Origin: Pagrus major
Lineage: Eukaryota > Chordata > Actinopteri > Spariformes > Sparidae
DNA: 64,000 nt
Reading direction: 5' to 3'
Assembly: GCF_040436345.1 (NCBI RefSeq)
Contig: NC_133223.1
Location: 9,900,847-9,964,846, forward strand
Part shown: positions 33,664 to 51,319 of the stretch, piece after piece
How positions within the stretch are numbered: position 1 is the stretch's first letter
Layout of the letters: every line of letters begins with the position of its first letter
Notes under the pieces: generated by a model
The model's database searches: none
Seen by the model: the letters and a program-made list of their open reading frames with translations, nothing else
Told to the model about the DNA's origin: nothing
Program-made: the position numbers and the translations under genes

Positions 33664-36600
33664 CTAAAGGTCTTCAGGACTGGTTGAAGCAGCATCATTG
33701 TGTGTCAGCTGTGTCACTGAGGTGTGTAGTGTCTCTTGCGTCAGCTCAGCCTCAGTCTCCTCAGTCTGAGCACTATAACAGGTGTGAGTCTCCCTGTGAG
33801 GTCTCCACAGTCTGAAGGGGGAAATCCAATAATAGTACATGCTGGCTGTCATCAGCCCACCAGCACCCAGAGTGGTGTGATGTGTGGCTTCAACATGACG
33901 ACATCTGGAAAACAGATCAGTCTGTGAGCTCAGATCCAGAGATACTTTACACTTGTTTTGTACAGTAACAGCTTTAGTTCAATGTGTAGCCATAATCTTC
34001 TTTAAAAAGAGATGCCCATAAACCATTTAACACAACACAGGAGATGTCCTTCACAGGGCCACATACTCTCACACATCAATAAATGCATGTAACTGGTGTT
34101 GTCTGACAAAGTGAGTGCAGGTAGAAGAAGCATTTACAGAAGTAAGGAACAAGGAACAAGTACAAGATAAATGTATTGATACATGCAGGTGTTAGCTCAT
34201 TTTTTTAAAAAAAAAAAACTATAAATGATGATTTGATTAAAAAAAAATAAAGAAGTGTATCCTTTATATAATAATATTAACAGAAGGAGGAGAAGGAAAG
34301 AGCAGGTAATATACAGTTAATATACAATATATACAGAACATCCTCCATGCAGTGAAACTATCTTGTGCAGTTCCTGCTTTTATTCTGCTCAATCCTATTG
34401 TCTCAATTTTAAATGAAATACATTTGTGCAGTTTGTATCTTATATACACTGTGTGTGTGTGTGTGTTGTGAAATTGTCCGTCTCAGTCATACCTGTATGT
34501 GAATAGACTATAGGTACTATTATTACTTTACTTTATGTGATTCTATTCTCGTCTTGTTTTATTTCAATGCATCATTCATCACTGATGTCCCTCAGCTGCT
34601 GACTCATGAGCTGCTGTAACAGGTGAATTTGCTCATCTTAAACTACAATCACATCGACTTTTGCTCAGGTGGGGTCAGTGTCACAGATTAACTGATGAGT
34701 GAAGACGTCATTAAGTGGGACTCCTCTGTAAAACAAACATGACTGAATTAAAATGTCCGTCGTGTTTTTATGACAGAAGTGACACCTACTGTTTAAAAAC
34801 CTGATAATAATCTGGTGGGTGTCTGGAGTGAAGATGTTCTAGAGAGCTCCTGTGTTTGGACAACTGTCACAGATATAAACAGAGCCTTGAGATGAAGACA
34901 GCTTTCACTTCAGTACCAGATGGCAGCAGATGGAGCTGTAGTGCAACAGAAACAATGAACACCTCACTCACCTGATTCCTTACAGCCCTCCACAGTTGAA
35001 CTGTTCGAACACTGTCCTTGCAGGTCTCTCCTCCCTGTCACAGCAGAATTGATTTCAGATCAATTCAAGGAATATTTCTCCACGTTTTTAATGTGTTGAT
35101 CAGCTGCTGTCTTCACAGTCCCATCCTTCTTCTTGTGCTCAGACTAACAACCACCAACATGTTTCCCATGGTGCTCCAGAGCCGTGCTCCTGCGAGGTGA
35201 GGGCTACGTGGGCCGCGTCCCCTCACGTCGCCCCTCTCACAGTGCCAGCACTAGTGGCTCTAATCCGCCGTGGCGTACCTGGCAGATCGCTCTGGCGACA
35301 CCGGCTCACAGCGCTGTTGGCGTTGTTGCAGCCTGGCCCGGCCTGCACACCAGCATCCCCTCTAATCCCTCCCAAAGGCCCCGGAGCCTGCAGGGAAGTA
35401 GGGCACTGGAGGTGAAGCTGAATCACAGCCTGACTGGGCTCAGTGCATCTCTGCTGCTAAAACTCTATTCATTTATGCAAGCTGCTGTAAAACTGAGTGT
35501 ACTTAGCAGTAAGCAGCCCAGTCAGAGGGATGAAATGTTGGCAGTTAATATTATGTCATAGGCTAAGTACCATATTGACATATCTACAATATGTTTAACA
35601 TCAGGCTCACATTACATAATGACCTGACTGTCATATGGTGAGGTAGAGGGATGACGGTGAAGACTCAAGACATCTTTTAGTCGTGTTTGTGGTGACAAAA
35701 CCAGGTATTTCGAGCCACAGCGTGACGTTTTCATAACCCTAACCCTAACCAAGTGGATTTTGTACCTAAACCCAACCAGACTTTAAGCAGTGTTGTCACA
35801 ACATGAAACTGAAACTGAAGAAAAGGGGTTTTATCATCCTGAATTGGACTTGTGGTTCTGCATCTTCCTCTGCTGTTGTTGATGTATTTCTTCCGTCACC
35901 TGTAACTATGAAGCAAGATTAGGCTAGCCAGCTAGGTTTGGGCTCAGCTCAGGTTTGTAGTTTCATGAAGAAAGTCACTTGTCACGGGGGGGTAGATCAC
36001 CATGGTAACCTCCCCTGCTTTGTCGACAGCAGAATCATCTGGGAGACAATGACACTTAGAGCTGCATTGTAACTGTGCTAAGGTTCCTCACAGTGAGGAT
36101 GTGAAGCTCTGAATAACACGAGGCACCTTTGTGATTATGATTGAGATAAACTAGAAGAAAAATCTGCACACTGTTAATCGTCTACCATGATTGTTTGTTT
36201 CTTCACATTAAACTGCTCATATCTGGATTAGAAGACCCAGTCAACAGAGCCAGATGACAACCAGCTTTATGACACTGGTGATCAGGATCACAGAGGTTAG
36301 GTGAAGTGAGGGACTAACTTTAACTCCTCTTCTTTTCCTTCACTGTTCCTCTTTTTGTTCTTCATGGCTGTTACATAACATTTCCTCACAAGATACTTTT
36401 CTGTTTGTTGGATAACACACAGACCACAAACCACAGAGAATTCCTGAGGTCAATGAACTGCCCCCTCCTCCTCCTCCTCCTCCATTCATTATCATTCCCT
36501 GCCAGGTCAAAGGTCAGCTGGTGGAGAGGGGACTGGGGTGAGCGGTGTGAATGGAGAGCCTGGGGACAGTCTCCGTTAGTTAGGGATTAAGTTGCTGCCG

Positions 36601-39600
36601 TGTGGAGGAAGGCGGAGGCGTCGCAGAGTCACACAGACAATCATCAATGAACAGATTTACCAATGGGAGGAAAAACTCTCAGGGAGTCATGATAAGCTCC
36701 TGGAAACACACTGACATGCACAACCACTTATGAGTATTAATGTTAAGGACATTTCAGCGAAATGCATCACTTGATTAACTCCTGAACCTAAGCAATGCTG
36801 CAAAATCCACATTCTCTCAGGAGGTGTGGCTAAAATACTAAAGATTTAAAAAATTAGAAATGTTCCAATGAATGCTGTTTCATCTTAATAATATTGTCAA
36901 CCAAATACAGACAGACATCTCTTAATGTTGTCCAAGATAATGCCATGATTATTATCAGGAAACATTTCCTCTTCAGTGTTGGTGCAGATGTTTCGACAGA
37001 TACATATATTAACAGAGGTGAAACATTCTGATTACAATGTTCTGAAAAGTTGATGAGGATGTTGAGTAGAACGCAGACGTCATGAAGAACATACCTGTAA
37101 AGTTGTAACAACAGTGATAGAACATCTTGAAGCTGTTTTAAGGATGTACTCTAGTGCACACAGACTGCAGACTGGAGACTTGGACTGGACTCTGACCAAA
37201 TTCACGACTCGGACTGCAATGTAAAGACATACTGATGCTTAGCAGGTACTGTGTTCACCATGTTTGCCATCTCAGTTTAGCAAGTTAGCATGCTAACCCA
37301 CATTAAATACAAAGCAAAGCTGAGGCTGATGGGAGTGTCAGTATCGTCTTTGACAAACTATTGGACAAATTAACATTTTGACATGATGATGAAGCTAGAA
37401 GAGAGATTAGAGGATTTTACAATTCTTCCTGTGAGGAAAATTATAATCCATCCAATAATTATTAAAACAACGTACTTGAAACAAAACATGTCGACCCTTC
37501 GGCGGGGCCAGAGGAAAAGTCAGAGAGTCACTAAAGTCATCTGGATTCAGTCTGTGGAATCATCAAAGAACCTGATGGTTTGTTAGGAAAGGAAAAGGAG
37601 TTCAGGCACTTTACAAAAATAGGTGGCAGGTGAATGGACGAAGCATCTGAGTATCACCATCTGTAATGGGCTAACTTCAGCCAATCAGATGTCGAGCCAC
37701 ATGACGCAGTAGAGAGCGCCACCACCAGTAAGTGAATCAAACTGTTACCAAAGTCAGTCGAGAGAATATTGAAAGCATCGTTTCTAATGAGAGAAGCCTT
37801 CAGCTGTTCTCTGCTCTTCTTTCAATGAAATAAACTCTCTGGCTCCGATAAGAGCAGCCGTTGTTGTTTTCAAACAGTCGCTTCCCTCACTGGTCGTCAC
37901 ACCTAAACCCCGCCCACAGCTACCACTTCCGCTCAGACGCTGATTGGTCCCAACAGCCAAAAACGCATCGCTTTGAGTCCGGCAGGATGGATTCAGTAGA
38001 TCACGTGTTCACGTCATGTCACAGACCCAGCTGCCTCGCGAGGTACACCAGGAAAGTCTGCACCAGATTTCATGGAAATCCATCCAGTAGTTGTCCGTGT
38101 TTCAGCCTGGTACAATGGTTGGCATGCTGGGTCGCTGCTTCAGCTTGGCCTGGCTGTAACCACGTGGCAGCTGACCGAACTGTGGGGTGAACAGGCCGCT
38201 CGGAGAGCACTGACTGACTGACTGTGTTGTCAATATCAACAGGTTGTCATGAAGCAGTAGAGAGTACACAGTCAGCACAGATGATGATGATGTTGAGTGT
38301 GCAGGTCCTGTGTGAGCTCTGCTCCGTCCTGACCCCTCAGAGCGGCGGCAGTTTGCTTTACAGTCGGTCCAGGGATCACAGCCAGAGAGCACAAATCACA
38401 AATATGAACTCTAACGTACTAACTGTTCCTCCAGAGGCCTCACTACGGCCAAGATGAAAGCTGCTGTTTATGGTGGCGTCTCTTCAAACGTTTGTCTTTG
38501 GTCAGCTACCGTGACATCTCATCTCCTCAATCCCAGTCCTTCAAAATCCACATTCCTGTGTTCGGAGTCGGGGCGTTTTTAAAGAATGTGGCGACTCCGT
38601 TTAATGAAGCCAAGCCATGGCTCCACTAATTAGTCAAGTCCAGTAATGGCCGGAATTCCCCGTCAGACAAAGCAGCCAAATACCTGATGGCTACCAATCA
38701 TGTTCCCTCCATGGGAAAAAATGCCCACAGTTATTTTGCTGACTGTCATGTCCCCAATTAGGAGGGACAGTTGAGGGGAGATCACTCCACAGCACATTGA
38801 TTATAGGTGAACTACAGGGCAACGGACAAGTCTTCATTTTCTATCTGCCATGTGTGGTAGAAGACAAACCGCTGTGGTCAACTCCTGTCATATCCAGATC
38901 ATCAAAACTCTGTGCCTTCCTGCGTCAGTACAGTTCTTCTTCATATAAGACCTCTGGTAATAAATCTTTCTTATGTCATGGTTTCATTCTTGATCTCTTC
39001 ATGATCACAACATGATTCTGATCCCCTGCCCATATGGTTTCTTAAAATCAGCCCAGAAATCACTGCCTCATTTGGTTAGCTGCTCGTTCTTGGTGATTTT
39101 AATGTACACGTCTACTGGGCCGGGAGCTTTTAGAACCTTTTAGAGTCTTTTAACTTATCACGTGGTCGGACTGGTCTTACTCACACGAAAGCTCCTGGTC
39201 TAGTGTTATCTCATGGTATAGTGTCCAGACATCAAATGTGTACATCCCTTTCTCTCTGGCTACCAGTGTCTTATGTTTAATATTGTGTTACCTTGTGTTA
39301 CTCGTCACACTGTCCCCAAAAGGAGATCTAGAATTTTTAAGTCATCCTCTGCTGCTAAATTTAACACTGCGTTCAACTTCCACATTAGTCAGTCTGACCT
39401 GCCTTCTCTCTAAGTCCCCAGCTACTTCAGGCATTTAGGAGAATGCTGCAGCACAGTTTTGCTGTGAAGCTCCAGAAATGATTTTCTGAGGTGTGATCTT
39501 TAAGTGCCAACCATGTCTGCCCACGGTGCCTCTCCTCCAGCACTGAATCAACTAATAGTAGACCTCCAAAGGAGTCATGTCAGGGCTGCATCAGTCCTCA

Positions 39601-39855
39601 GTTTCATGCACACTTTGTCATGACTCCCAGCATGACTTGGAACTCTCATTCAATCTGAACCGTCCTGATTTCTGAGCAGCGATGCAACACGGGGACATCA
39701 GCCTCTTTTGACTTACTGAGCCCAGTGAAAGAAGGTGACCACCACCCTCCAGCTGGTCCTGTAGTCCTCCATCCTTCTCATGTGGTCTGCATCCCCACTG
39801 TCGTCATGGTAATCCTGGATGTAGAGACCTGGTGCTGTGGGCAGGTTGGTGCAGC
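33664..39855 (-). CDS. unrecognised two-exon minus-strand gene (partial)
   Basis: Two minus-strand segments splice in frame: 39717-39855 (acceptor 'tttacacag', donor 'gtaagt') and 33664-33904 (acceptor 'gttttccag', ends TAG), split codon CA|A. They give about 125 residues. The first exon contains PTAPGLYIQDYHDDSGDAD and RTSWRVVVTFFHWAQ. The second contains TTLGAGGLMTASMYYYWI, then basic residues RLWRPHR and an acidic Ser/Thr/Gln/Glu tail ending STSPEDL. The Gly/Ala/aromatic stretch followed by basic residues could be a membrane segment. The first exon is entered in phase 1, so at least one 5' exon is missing; I could not find it. Residue composition and good splice sites argue for a real gene. 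I do not recognise the family and assign no function. Confidence 0.45.
35180..35420. other. GC-rich island of unknown role
   Basis: About 240 bp of GC-rich, CpG-containing sequence in an AT-rich interval, inside the intron of the unrecognised minus-strand gene. Open frames exist on both strands (for example 35184-35561 plus), but none has a known motif. It could be a promoter, a non-coding exon or a CpG island. Confidence 0.35.
35690..35810 (-). repeat. inverted copy of the 'ttaggttaagttgaggc' family
   Basis: 'cataaccctaaccctaaccaagtgg' followed by 'tacctaaacccaaccagac' is the reverse complement pattern of the copies near 8750 and 42230. The telomere-like CCCTAA units belong to this repeat and are not a telomere. 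Confidence 0.45.
36440..36690. promoter_or_regulatory. candidate enhancer with perfect DR1 site
   Basis: High-complexity block after a (CTC)n tract. It holds AGGTCA-A-AGGTCA at 36504-36516, a perfect direct repeat with one-base spacing, the consensus for HNF4, PPAR-RXR and COUP-TF. Further on are 'cagacaatcatcaatgaac' and 'gattaagttgctg'. There are no repeat-family features. Confidence 0.4.
37225..37475 (+). repeat. 'gttagcatgctaac' teleost repeat, longer copy
   Basis: Ordered blocks 'caccatgtttgccatctcag', 'gttagcatgctaaccc', 'gctgaggctgatgggagtgtc', 'attggacaaattaacattttgac', 'gatgatgaagctag' and 'aatccatccaataat' match the family consensus as I remember it and the copy at 48660-49020. A tail fragment is at 38060-38095 ('ttcatggaaatccatcc'). 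Confidence 0.65.
38555..38790. promoter_or_regulatory. candidate conserved non-coding element
   Basis: Non-repetitive block with 'ctccactaattagtcaag' (TAATTA core), 'ggccggaattccccgtc', 'ctgatggctaccaatcatg' (NF-Y-like CCAAT) and 'tgtccccaattagg'. Base texture and density of homeodomain-like sites suggest a developmental enhancer; unverified. Confidence 0.35.
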
Positions 39856-41869
39856 CTGTGTAAAGATAGAAAGTACAACAGAGTGAGTGGAATCAACAGT
39901 CTTTGAATTACTGCTGAGTGAGACTTGACATTAATAATAAGAATAAAAATAAGAATAAGAATAATAATACTATGTCTGAAAAGTTTTTGATCATATCAAC
40001 AAGGTTTTCTAACTGTTGGCCAGGGAATCAGAAAACGTAGACGGGACTAAGGTTAGTAAGTCTGGTACTCAACTACCACATGACGTGCTTTACACTACAT
40101 GCGCCGTTACGCACAGTCAATCTTGGATACATGAATTAGATCATGCACAACCAACCGGAGGAGTTATCGAAAATAAGCGCAGTAACCTCTAATCTGCATG
40201 TCACAGCAGATTGTAACTCATCATTATCACAGTTCATGAGCTGCATGTCACGGGGCTGAACAGGAGATGGTGCCGCCCGAGACGCAGGGCGCGCACATGC
40301 AGTCCCACACAGCTGCGTGATAAACAGCTGTTCCCTTCAAAATAATTTTAAAAAACGGTGCTAACGAGCGAATAACATCAATGTTGTGAAAAATATTAAC
40401 ATGTCACATACAAGCTGTGTGATGACTGAACACAACAGTCGGACACAGTTGTGTTGTTCTGAACAACACTGATCTGTCGGTGTGTTATAAGAAATATCCG
40501 GGGGAAGAAAATATGATCTAATGTGAAAGATTTTAAACTAAAAGGTCTAAATGTTTCTGCACCAGCTCCGGACACAATAACTCAAGCTTCATCCATCAAA
40601 ACAAACGAGCCCAGCGGCCCACAGGCTCACAGAGGAACGTGCCCTGTTAGATCACAGCTGTGCGTCCTGACGTCGTTGGGAGCTGACAGTTCATCGTCTC
40701 CATGGTGCACAAGTAAAACACAGATTTAGCATAAACTATATATAACAGTAATTAGGAGTTAAAACATCTGGTCAGTCCTGTAAGTGTCTGTGTGGCAGTT
40801 TTACTTGTATTAATCTATTATTTAATACATTCACGCGCATCACGTTCAGTGGCTGTTGGTCAGCTGGTTATTCTCACACAGCCTCCACATGAACCTTCAG
40901 AGCAGCATAATGATGACAGAAGCTGCAGCAGGAGGGAGGCTTTCCTGAGCTGCTCCCTGGCATCAGTAAAAACACAAACTCAGTCTCATCATTTAAATCA
41001 CTTTGAAAACACACTTGTCTTAAAGCTGCCTCTCAGTGACTTGATCTGCTTTATTATTGTGTGTTTTACTCTCTGATGTGTTTTCTGTTTTTAATGCTAA
41101 GAGCTTGTTTAATTCGCTTTGTGTGTTTTTCAGATTTGTAAAGCACTTTGTTATTATTACTTATATCACTTATTGTTATTATTTTCTTCATATACATTCA
41201 GAATGACCACATTAAATGCTAATACGAGCAGATAATGATAGAATTGAAAGACCTAACTTGAGTCAGTGGATTAAGGAGAAGTGTTTTGGCTGACATCTCA
41301 TCTCATCTCTTTGGTCCAGACTGAAATATCCAAGCAACTATTGGATTTTACTGGGTCATTCATGGTCCTCAGAGGATGTATCCTGATGACTGGTGAACCT
41401 CTGACTCTTTTGTTAGCATCACCATGAGGTCTGAGTGAAATGTCTCAACAACTATGGGATGGACTTCCATTAAAAGCAGTTTCCACTCTCCCATCATTAA
41501 TTTGTGTGACTGTGATTAGATTTTATTAGTTTTATGTTTTGTATGTTGTAGTGTCACTTTCTCTCATTCATTAATAAATTGCTTCCCGCTGGCTGAGATG
41601 CTGTTATGTGATGAGTTGAGTCTACATTCCACACAATGACACCAATTACTGACGCTGACGCAGCAGTGTGACGCGCACAGCACAAATGTCTTTTGATCAT
41701 GGCAACAAAAGGACAAACGACTTGTATAAGAGGATGGATGTCTTAGTGTGTGTGTGTGTGTGCATTGAGTCAGAGCAGAGCCACACCAGCAGCCTGTCAC
41801 CAGTCCACAGTCCTCCACCTCCATGTGGCTGCTTGTCTTTCCGATTCCAGTAAGTGCTGCGATGCTTCA

Positions 41870-42090
41870 AGCCATCTTTAATGTGTTGTCCATTGTTTTT
41901 CTGTTGTTTTCCCTGACTGTGTCTCTCTTCCCTCTGCCCAGTCTCCTGTCCCTCTCCTCTTCAGCCCTGCCTGCTACCTGCCCACGAACCTTTTCATAAT
42001 AAACACCTTGTAGCTGTCATTTCCCTGCCTCCTTGCCATTGAGTGCCTGCGCTGAAGTTTACTTGCTCCAGCCCCGTAAAAAAAAAAAAG
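41870..42090 (+). repeat. retroelement-like 3' end with A-run
   Basis: C/T-rich sequence followed by 'cctgcccacgaacc', 'cataataaacacctt' and 'ccctgcctcc', ending in a 12-A run near 42079-42090. It resembles the polyadenylated end of a teleost retroelement copy, but no coding part is attached. Confidence 0.35.
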
Positions 42091-42650
42091 TCGAATTGTA
42101 TTTAAAATTGGAATGAGAACATGAAAAGTACATGTTTCATTCCACGGTCAGTTAGGAATAATATGAAATGTCTGCTATGACTTCCAACATAAAGCTTACA
42201 GGAAAAGGTTTCAGCTGACAGTCACAGTTTGGTTAGGTTTAAGACAAGATCATGTTATTTAAGTTAACACACCTATGTAAACTTTTGGTTTCACATTGAC
42301 ACAAACCCCAGCGACCCACCCGACCTCCTCCCCTCCCTACCCGGACTTTCCTGTGCTGCACTGTGTTTGCTTTTCTTGCCTATAAGCAGAAGTTGACGCT
42401 GACACGGACTGATCCAGTGGATATGCAGGTCTAAGCCTATCACATGCTTTGTGTGACCGGGCTGGTTAATACAGGTGTTTGTATGTCAACTCATGGTGAT
42501 GACGGGAGTCCAGGACGGTAATGTGGCTGACCATTAAATGTCAGGTAACACACAGGACAGAGTCTGAACAGCTGGGATTTTTTCATTTTAGCACCAAAGA
42601 TAGTCATGAACCTTGATGGAGCTCAAAGCACTCACTCACACATGTTGCAG

Positions 42651-42683
<33 letters not shown>

Positions 42684-43385
42684 CCCCTTTCATTTATGTT
42701 GCCTAATTCACTTTGCCCTACCATTAAAGTTAATTATTATTCATCATTATTAATGATCCTCTTATGGAGGCTTAAATACATAGTCACAGTATCCGCTTTA
42801 GCAGCAGTGTTGTGTGCATGGGTGATGCAGGACACACCCTCTAATCATTACAACACACACCACAGTTATCACAGTTAGGAGGAGCAATGACAGCATCTTG
42901 TCTTGTCCCGTAAGTTCATCACATGCACAGGAGTTAAATCATGAGTCCAACTAACATGTCAGCACTGTCAGTGAACACACTGAGGCCTCTCTGCTGCAGG
43001 GCCATTTAAAGGCTCAGTTCACCACATTAGCTATGACTCAAATTTGTATTTTAAACTCAGAACAGTCTGGACCCCATCTGAGGAGAATTATAAGCTACTG
43101 TTAGGTTTTTACAGAAAGTGTATGAAACCCAAAACAGTCACACACCCTGTCAGTGTGTAACATTTAGATGAACTTTAAAGAAATTAAATGATTCCTTTTT
43201 GCTCGGGACCTCCGGAAACGACCTCAAGGACCCCTGGAGGTCCCGGACCCCACTGTGAGAACCACTGATTTAAAGCTATAGGTTATAACATATTCATGAT
43301 AATTTAATATTGTGTCTTTGTTTTCCTGTTTCTATAAGTACAACCCACAACAACACGCATAACATTATAGAGAACGTGCATGCGT

Positions 43386-43421
43386 GCTGTGCCGTGCTGT
43401 GCTGTGCTGTGCTGTGCTTTG
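43386..43421. repeat. (TGCTG)n pentanucleotide tract
   Basis: About six imperfect 'gctgt' units at the edge of the GC-rich block upstream of serpine3. Confidence 0.8.
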
Positions 43422-43439
43422 CGCGCATATGTGGGTGTT

Positions 43440-43787
43440 TTTCCTTCGCCCTGCCCGGTTTGGGATTTGCTGCTCAGTGACATGCCTCCCTCCGCCTGGC
43501 TCCTTATAGCCCCGGGGCTGCAGGAATCCCGGACGAGTGGTACGGACATCGCCGACGGAGACCGCGAACACGGCGCGCAGCGTTCCCCTTTAAACAGGTC
43601 TTATGACCACAGCCAGCCTCACAGAGACACGACCCGAGGACCGGACCACAGACTGACAGCTCAGGACTGAGTCAGGGACATCAGCCGGGGACACACAGGA
43701 CACAGCGGCCCTGCACAGGCTGGATGGTCTGGCGGCAGTCTGACAGAACAGCTGGAGTCAAACGGATACTACCTCACCTGTCCGCAG
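43440..43787 (+). promoter_or_regulatory. serpine3 promoter and likely non-coding first exon
   Basis: GC- and CpG-rich block ending in a good donor, 'ccgcag|gtagga' (exon end 43787). The matching acceptor would be 'ctgctgacag' before 44868, giving a 62-nt leader up to the ATG at 44930. 'ccctttaaac' near 43587 could act as a weak TATA. A 'ctataagg' on the opposite strand near 43500 raises the possibility of bidirectional activity. Confidence 0.5.
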
Positions 43788-44929
43788 GTAGGAGCACAGC
43801 TGCGCCTGTCAGCGCTTCACTGAGCTCACACATCAAACCACACAACATCATAATAATCCGAGATTGTCTCTGCGATTCACTGAGGAGACACAGATGATCA
43901 CAACATCCATGAACCGGTCGTCAGGTGTGAGTCATGTGTTAACCAAGCGCTCCAGTGCTCTGGACTGCTGTCACACAGATTTAGAGTCTCAGTGGGAATA
44001 TTCCTGCTTCAAGGTTACATGAGAAACAGTTCAAAGTCTTAAACTTCAGGATGCCTGGAGGTACACCTGAAGTATCCTCAGCAATGTACACTACAAGTGT
44101 CAACGTTCTGATTATGTGAGTGTTAGATGATGTAATATTATAATTGTTACATTACAACATTCAGGCAACATGTCAGTGTTGAGCTCGTTTCATAAGTACT
44201 GCAGAGAATCCACTCACTCAAGTTAAATACCTAGAAAATGAACTGAAGTATGATACTCTGGTAAATGTACTTAGTTACTTTCCTCCACTCTTCTTGTGAT
44301 ATGTCTACAGGCTAATATTTCTGGATTTCTGCTTTGGGATATTTGCATCATATGACAGTAGATGATGAACCATCACAGAGATCATATAGTACCTACACAT
44401 ATCTGTCATATATATATAGTTGAACTGGCCTCAGTCTGTGTCCACCACCATATCTAACTTTCTGATATAATGACAGAATGTCATAAATCTGTTTATAATG
44501 TAGCTGCTGCAGCTTCTTTCGTTATTGACAGTCATGTTAAGTGATCTACTGTGTGTAACACTTTCACTTTTAATGCATCATTTAAATTTGATTTGCAGTT
44601 GAAGAAATGTATTTGAGAAGTTTAAATAATATAATACGAACCTGGAGCCATGTCTCTATATTTTCATATTGGGAGTTATAAATGATGCTCCATAAACCTG
44701 TTATGGTTGAAATGATTATTTCCCAGGTTTCTTTATATGTCATGTACAGCAAATGTTTGCAAAACCCACATATGAAGTGATGAAAACTGATGTTTAATGC
44801 ATCACATCATCACACACTGGCTGACCTCACTGACCTCACTGTTTTTTTTATTATTTTCTGCTGACAGGATTTAGTTTTTCGGCCTCCTGTTGCACCCTGT
44901 GGACACTCTCCTCCTGCAGCACTGAGGCC

Positions 44930-51095
<6,166 letters not shown>

Positions 51096-51250
51096 GACCC
51101 AAACACCTCTCACACATACACTCCTACCCCAACCCCTATTTCACTACTGGTATTTATTAGTGGACCAGCAGGAGGGTCCACGACACTTCAGGAAGAGGGA
51201 CAATATTTTTGTACATGTCTGTAAATAAAATTTTAATACATGTTTTTACA
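51096..51250 (+). terminator. serpine3 3' UTR and poly(A) signal
   Basis: Short 3' UTR with AATAAA at 51224-51229 ('gtaaataaaatttt'). Cleavage is expected near 51240-51250. The opposing ints6 signal is at 51340-51345. Confidence 0.7.
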
Positions 51251-51319
51251 CTCCGGGTGTTTGGCTCAATTCTTCTGTGAACTGGCTGATGTCACAAAAC
51301 GTGGACAAAAACGCGTCCA

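Larger units (their letters stand above)
39856..43430. other. interval upstream of the unrecognised gene; repeats, no exon identified
   Basis: The missing 5' exon(s) of the minus-strand gene probably lie here or beyond. Two minus-strand ATGs in good context were examined (40703 reading METMNCQLP; 40295 reading MCAPCVSGG), but neither has a convincing donor in the needed phase. An inverted 'gttagcatgctaac'-family fragment lies at 41300-41480 ('aagcaactattggatttt', 'ccatgaggtctgagtg'), a short CA array at 42648-42680, and a 'gacccctggaggtcccgg' repeat end at 43200-43270. Confidence 0.4.

Noticed and set aside
40240..40720. First exon for the unrecognised minus-strand gene at ATG 40703 (METMNCQLP) or ATG 40295 (MCAPCVSGG)
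   Set aside because: The first has good Kozak context, but neither has a convincing GT donor in the phase needed by the exon at 39717-39855.
43304..43571. Minus-strand frames near 43.3-43.57 kb (for example MSLSSKSQTGQGEGK) as exon 1 of the unrecognised gene
   Set aside because: Part of the frame is translated TGCTG repeat, and no donor in the right phase was found, although a TATAAG on that strand is noted.
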